DNA of 24,881 nucleotides from Pleurobrachia bachei (taxonomy: Eukaryota; Ctenophora; Tentaculata; Cydippida; Pleurobrachiidae): positions 1 to 24,881 of the forward strand of contig AVPN01000570.1 in NCBI GenBank assembly GCA_000695325.1, read 5' to 3'. Position numbers and translations under genes: made by a program. Below, in pieces: positions 20,114-24,881 of the stretch. Every line of letters begins with the position of its first letter. Position 1 is the stretch's first letter. The notes below the pieces were generated by a model. That model worked only from the letters and a program-made list of their open reading frames with translations, was not told the origin of the DNA and made no database searches.

Positions 20114-21008
20114 AAGTCACGAAGTTGACGGATCTTCCTCGACAACAACCACTATGGGAGGTAGAACTGATCACCAGTGTCCAGAATGTAGAAGAATGTT
20201 TAATAGCTCTTCTGCTCTGGCTGTTCATCTAAAGCAACATGCATCTGTCTTCAAGGTATGTATTGGTCCTGAACTGTCAGGCCAATGTTCTGACAAATCC
20301 TGAAACATAGTAGTCGCTACAAAATCTTCAAGCATTGTGGTTTATATATTTAAGTTTCCTAATGTTCCCTTCCATTTTCAGTGCCAGCAGTGCCGAATTG
20401 ACTTCAAATCCTACTCCGACTACCATGTTCACATGCGGCTCCACCTCCACCCTTCCACCACCCTACGAGATCAACAACAAGCTGCCATGAACACCATCCG
20501 AGATCAACAGATGACCAACCCTAGTACGAGATCATTGATCCAGCCCTCCACCCCAGCTGCTCGATCCCAGTTCCTCTCCTACTCCCCACCCTCTACATCT
20601 CCCACCACATCATCACCTTCACAGATGCTCCTAACGACACCTCCAGCACCACGACACCACCCGATGGCTCATGGTGATAACACCGTCACCGTAACCTTGG
20701 CAACAAATGCTAGGAAACCGGCATTCCCGACAACATCACCTATCCAGACCTCACCGGCACCGAGCCCAAACCACCAAAAGGTTATCTCCCCCATCCCGAT
20801 ATATCCCGGAGGTATCAGAGGGAAAATACCGACATCTCCAGAGAACAGATCAACCACAACCCACCAAGCGCAACAAGGAGCCAGCCACGGCCAAGCGCCC
20901 CAAGGATCTGCTGGGGAGTCGAGTTACCTGGCCTTGTCCAGTCTCATGGTCCTATCGAATCTACTGGCTACGACAAATGCTGCCGCACGATTTAATCTAG
21001 CAAGTTGA
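20114..21008 (+). CDS. Two-finger C2H2 zinc finger protein
   Basis: Exons 20114-20255 and 20382-21008 join in phase 0 (donor AAG|GTATG, acceptor TTTTCAG). Finger 1 is CPECRRMFNSSSALAVHLKQ followed by H, finger 2 is CQQCRIDFKSYSDYHVHMRL followed by H; both have C-x2-C-x12-H-x3-H spacing. The intron falls in the linker between them. From the Met at 20154 the protein is 242 residues. The frame stays open back to an acceptor at 20112-20113 (SHEVDGSSSTTTT before that Met), so an upstream exon is possible. The rest is a disordered Pro/Ser/Thr/Gln-rich tail ending in a hydrophobic stretch (YLALSSLMVLSNLLATTNAA). Two fingers with a disordered tail suggest a nuclear nucleic-acid-binding protein, but the family is not recognised. 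Confidence 0.75.
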
Positions 21009-21392
21009 ACTTGAGACAATAGTGCGATATGTTATGTTCGGTTAAAACTTAAGATTTGCAGTTGATGATAATTAGACTGGTTGGTTAGACACTTGAGAAT
21101 AGTTGCTAGCCTTTTTTGTGCGGGGTAATTACTAATTGTGCAGCGATAGACAGCATTAGTACATATTCTAGCCATTCAAATTGCACATCTAATCTAGTTT
21201 TGACATGATTCAAGCATAAAGAGTTCTAGAAATCCTTGATAAACTTTGATTCATCAAGATTGTGTTTGATCGTTAATAGTATTTAAATGCAGCTCATATT
21301 TAGCTGTTATTATATGATGACAATTGGTGATTATATGACGTGTTACTGTGTTGCATATATTTATTATTTATTTGTTCCTTAACCTACCCAGA

Positions 21393-21398
21393 AATAAA
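21393..21398 (+). promoter_or_regulatory. Polyadenylation signal of the zinc finger gene
   Basis: AATAAA 385 bases after the stop, at the end of an AT-rich 3' region and just before a (GTCT)n repeat. Confidence 0.5.
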
Positions 21399-21421
21399 AC
21401 TTGTTTCCTTTTGTTAATTCA

Positions 21422-21449
21422 TTGTCTGTCTGTCTGTCTGCCTGTCTAC

Positions 21450-21498
<49 letters not shown>

Positions 21499-21500
21499 GC
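21422..21500. repeat. (GTCT)n microsatellite
   Basis: Interrupted GTCT units with one CTGCCTGTCTACTG break. Confidence 0.95.
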
Positions 21501-21605
21501 CCATTTCACCAACACAGCCCTAAAATACCGGCATATCCTATCTTGGTTGTGTGAGCTCCAATGTCCAGAACAATGGTCTGGAGTTCCTCTCCACAGTATG
21601 ATGAC

Positions 21606-21730
21606 ATCCTACTAGTCGGGGAGTTGTGCACCTCTCCCTCTCCTTCCTCTTCCTATAGTAATCAGAAATCCTACTAGTCGGGGAGTTGTGCACCTCTCCC
21701 TCTCCTTCCTCTTCCTATTATAGTAATCAG
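21606..21730. repeat. 62-base tandem duplication
   Basis: ATCCTACTAGTCGGGGAG starts at 21606 and 21668, followed by the same pyrimidine-rich stretch and TAGTAATCAGA. Non-coding. Confidence 0.9.
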
Positions 21731-22131
21731 AGGAATCTTGTTATTATGAGTGTATTCGGTATCTTGTATTGTTCAAACGTAGTTTCAGGAGTCTTTTTAA
21801 TGAGTGTTATATCGAGAGGTCCAGAGAATTTATGACACTACCGGGGTGCCCTGTCTTATGTCTCAGAAGAAAATAAAACGGGGGAAAGTAAGATAAGTAG
21901 ACAATTTTGAATTTCGAAATCCTTGGTGTAGCCAGAAGAGTAGTTTGAAGAAAGAAAGCTCTATCGGAAAGAAAGAAAGGATGTGTGTCATATAGTTTGG
22001 TAACTACTTGACTGAGAGGAAGTCGGGCGGCCTACTTCTATATATTTCTCTCTTTCGCTTTCTCTCTCTTTCGATTTCTCTCTCTCTCTCTCTCTCGGTC
22101 CACTACACGCACCACTCCCACATGGTCTCTA

Positions 22132-22169
<38 letters not shown>

Positions 22170-23332
22170 TCTCTCCAAGTCCATCTCTCTCCCTCTCTCT
22201 CTTCCTCTCTTGGTAACGCGAAGTTCGTCTCCCCAGTCACATGGTTGACTTCCTCGCAGGTTATGCAGCTCTCAGATCGAGACGCAATTATAATAAGCAT
22301 TATTATATATCTGCTGCCTTTCGGCATGACTAGCAGTACAGTTAGGTGGTTCTGCAGCTAATGGGAGCTAGAGGGAGATAAGGAGAGAAACATCGATCAG
22401 ACAGGGATAAAACAAGTTGAGAAATAATGGTGTTAGTAAAGAAATAGCCAGTCATGTATAAAGCTAACGGTGCGTATAGTTTATACAATGTCTTTTTTGT
22501 ATGGAGTGTCTTACCGGAAGGGTGTAAATGACGGCTCACCCGCCGATCAGGCTCCATGATAGTCTCCTGATCTCTCTCGCTCTCTGGTGGACTAACAAAC
22601 AAAACAAAAGATATGAACACAAACAAGTGAATGAAGTGTATGTGGCAATCACGCTTGTGAGGCTCGGGGTGCGTGTGGGAATGAAACGAAAACAATCGTG
22701 CTCTTTTCTCTCTCTCTCTCTCTCACTCTCTCTTAGAGAGAGAGAGAGAGAGAGAGTCTCTCTCTCTCATTTCACCACATACCACAACCGGATAAGATCA
22801 CTGCGGTTATACTAATAAGCGATATAAAACCACTCACATTAACAATGCTAATTAGTGCTAAAAGGGTAAATTTTGGCAAAACATCTTTTACGGGGGAAAA
22901 AATTGCTAGGCCAAAAAGTTAGAATTCCTAACTTTTTAGATTTCTTAACTTGCTGCAAAAACATCGGCACTGATATATGACCGTTCGCGTTAACATAAAT
23001 GTAAAATGTACATTAGTTTGCAGTGCACTAGACAATAAAAAAGAGAGACTGTGAAGAAGACAGAGCGGTCGGAAAAGATAGTTAATATGAGACGACACAA
23101 AGTCTAGCTGAAACTCTAACTACAACCGATTAGAGGGATATTCAACCTCAAATAATGTATCGGTATAGGCAGTATGCAATATCTACATGAGTTTTCATTA
23201 GTAATTATCTCGACCAAAACGCGGAGTTTTTACGTCAGCCGACCCGAAACCGGATTAAATTTGGCCACCCGCTGGTCTCAGGGCCTCAAAATATGTCAAA
23301 ATATGTTTAAATTGTCATTTGGGGTCATTTAG
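21731..23332. other. Intergenic region rich in simple repeats
   Basis: (CT)n tracts at 22040-22210, a CT/GA/CT block at 22708-22768, and a palindrome AAAAAGTTAG/CTAACTTTTT at 22913-22937. A short minus-strand segment near 22592-22541 is flanked by AG and GT, but I could not join it to anything. No supported gene. Confidence 0.4.
22708..22768. repeat. CT-GA-CT simple repeat able to form a hairpin
   Basis: (CT)n at 22708-22733 turns into (GA)n at 22735-22756, then back to (CT)n to 22768; the first two halves are reverse complements. Confidence 0.9.
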
Positions 23333-23449
<117 letters not shown>

Positions 23450-23512
23450 AAATATCTTCGTTAAATTCAAATAATGAGAAGGGAAATTGGCTCATTTATT
23501 GGAGAGTCCTGC

Positions 23513-23572
23513 GAAAATTGGCCAATGTTGTTGAATACGGGCACATTCATGTTTGTAATTTGGCCAATTTTC
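23513..23572. repeat. Inverted repeat GAAAATTGGCCAA
   Basis: GAAAATTGGCCAA (23513-23525) and TTGGCCAATTTTC (23560-23572) are perfect reverse complements around 34 bases. It lies downstream of the sushi exon, in non-coding sequence. Confidence 0.6.
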
Positions 23573-23633
23573 ATCATAAATGGACACGCGACCTTTACTA
23601 GGGAAGATGCTATCATGCAAACATTCTTTGATA

Positions 23634-23735
23634 CAATTTTATCATACCACATCATTGATCAACTTACCAATTTTATCACACCACATCATTGATCAACTTA
23701 CCAATTTTATCACACCACATCATTGATCAACTTAC
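23634..23735. repeat. Three 34-base repeats, each copying a splice donor
   Basis: Units CAATTTTATC...AACTTAC begin at 23634, 23668 and 23702, and a fourth, partial unit is the 3' end of the sushi exon itself (from 23736). On the minus strand this gives donors GTAAG after 23736, 23702 and 23668. Use of the later two reads into an early TGA (KTGKLINDVV then stop). Confidence 0.85.
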
Positions 23736-24538
23736 CAGTTTTATCACACTGTGGCACATCACTTGACCAAGATCCATCCTCCTGACAAGTGATCGAAGCA
23801 TTCCCCACTAAGATATGGTTGGGAGCACATTCAATGGTAGCAGTTGTCCCTACTGATGAGACAGTCCAGTTTCCCGGTGTTGATCCCTCAACAGTGAAGG
23901 CAGGACAAATTCCTGAATTGAAATAGTAATTGGGGTGAGTTAATCACTGCAATTTACAGGTGATATTAAAATATATGGTTAATCTTAGGCACACGTTGTA
24001 GTTCATAATTTTAGCTAAATAAGCTTTCGTGGTGTCATATATATATATTTTTGGCATACATTCTTTGCAGGTACACTAATGTGTAACAAAAGCATGCTAT
24101 CAACTAATCTTAGACCCTTACCTGCTCTGTAGAAGTCAGATGCTGAGTCATGTTCGTAAAACTTGATATACTCCACAACATCACCACCCCACTTTGTAAC
24201 ACAGTCGCTCTTTGAACTATCTGTGAACAGGTAGTTCAGCACCTCAACATCATGACATGTGATGATTAGGGCGGTCTCTGTTTTTGTGATCGTCCAGATC
24301 TTTTCCACCTCAACCGGGGGCTGTACTGGAAGGTTTTTCCAGCCTCTACAGTAGAGTATATAATACTGGATTGTGGAGGTGAACCTCACACCCACATAAC
24401 CGATAAAGCTACCGTATGTGTTGTACATGTATATCCACATCTTCTCGCCACTGCCCAGTTTAGAGTTTGTCTTTATTTGGAGAGATGTTGCCTCCAGGTC
24501 CAAGGATATCAACACATTTTTCTCTACGGCTTTCCAAT
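23736..24538 (-). CDS. Secreted or surface protein: unidentified module plus sushi (CCP) domain, partial
   Basis: Exons on the minus strand: 24538-24122 and 23912-23736. Both start and end in phase 1, the usual arrangement for shuffled extracellular modules. Exon 1 encodes about 139 residues (DWKAVEKNVLISLDLEATSL, MWIYMYNTYGSFIGYVGVRF, IWTITKTETALIITCHDVEV, CVTKWGGDVVEYIKF, SASDFYRAG) with paired-strand character. It may be related to the farnesoic-acid-methyltransferase-like beta-sandwich domains of invertebrate surface proteins; this is from memory and weak. Exon 2 is a sushi domain: ICPAFTVEGSTPGNWTVSSV, ATIECAPNHILVGNASITCQ, EDGSWSSDVPQC, with four Cys, the Gly-x-Trp and a potential N-glycosylation site (NAS). 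The signal peptide exon and further modules must lie outside 23736-24538; more exons beyond the window edge are likely. Confidence 0.75.
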
Positions 24539-24721
24539 CTGAAATACAATGTGAATATTAATATGTGCTTAACGTACATTATACATTATAGGTGACATGG
24601 ACACATACAGTATTAAAGGTCCACAATGACAAGATACCTAAAACTTTTCTTTAATCGTATTTTTTCGATTTTTCAGGAATTTTAAGCATTTTTTCAGAAT
24701 TTTTTGTCGGGTAGAACTGTG

Positions 24722-24881
24722 GGGTAAAACAGGGCGCTTTCCAGCGCCGCGGCGCGGAGAACCTAAGCAAACTATGCTGAAAAAGTATATTCCAGGGTAG
24801 ATCTGAGCCGCGCTATGCTTTTTCAGCATAGTTTGCTTAGGTTCTCCGCGCCGCGGCGCTGGAAAGCGCCCTGTTTTACCC
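24722..24881. repeat. Perfect long inverted repeat (64-base arms) at the window edge
   Basis: Arms 24722-24785 and 24818-24881 are exact reverse complements around a 32-base loop. The arms contain a GC-rich block (GCGCCGCGGCGC) and a nested GGCGC/GCGCC hairpin. The window stops at the end of the arm, so the repeat may continue. No coding capacity. A foldback or MITE-type element is likely. Confidence 0.9.

Noticed and set aside
22103-22360. Minus-strand frame with CITCEEVNHVTGETNFAL
   Set aside because: It runs into (CT)n repeats on one side, has only a weak acceptor and shows no family resemblance.
22541-22592. Minus-strand exon-like segment (PPESERDQETIMEPDRR)
   Set aside because: It has AG and GT flanks but no partner exon in phase and no family resemblance; it does not fit the missing first exon of the actin-like gene.

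Overview
The window is nuclear DNA from an animal. Its genes are split by ordinary GT-AG introns, many about 100 to 400 bases long. Extracellular modules sit on phase 1-1 exons, and the intergenic DNA is rich in (CT)n, (CTGT)n and (CAGT)n microsatellites. The gene content (mitochondrial protein kinase, actin relative, C2H2 zinc finger, sushi-domain protein) is metazoan. A sponge or another early-branching invertebrate is my best guess, but only an inference. No rRNA, tRNA, CRISPR array, retrovirus-like element or bacterial feature was seen.

Layout. (1) 1-1033: upstream DNA with a 152-base foldback hairpin (512-663). (2) 1034-10191 (+): a branched-chain alpha-ketoacid dehydrogenase kinase (BCKDK)-like gene, about ten exons when each is counted once. 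It carries three separate local direct duplications: A (1598-3242 and 3243-4887, exons 3-5), B (about 6918-7600 and 7881-8560, intronic) and C (9412-10730 and 10746-12128, the end of exon 9 plus the last exon and the 3' end). Duplication A preserves the reading frame. (3) about 12463-13237 (-): three phase-consistent exons of a gene I do not recognise, with a CxxC motif. (4) 15007-15277 (+): CCAAT and TATA elements placed just upstream of a long imperfect RNA hairpin. (5) 15713-16321 (+): a three-exon gene for a 65-residue secreted protein, with its second splice acceptor repeated three times in tandem. (6) 17525-19459 (-): four exons of a divergent actin-like protein, with a 48-base minisatellite starting a few bases past its stop. 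(7) 20114-21008 (+): a two-finger C2H2 protein. (8) 23736-24538 (-): two exons of a secreted or surface protein, an unidentified module followed by a sushi domain, with the splice donor repeated in tandem. (9) 24722-24881: a perfect 64-base inverted repeat at the window edge.

The genes show no common pathway; this looks like an ordinary gene neighbourhood. The unusual theme is local sequence duplication that hits splice sites and exons: whole exon cassettes in the kinase gene, a 47-base acceptor repeat in the small secreted gene and a 34-base donor repeat in the sushi gene. The best candidates for something undescribed are the frame-preserving exon 3-5 duplication, the 65-residue secreted protein and the promoter-plus-hairpin transcript next to it.
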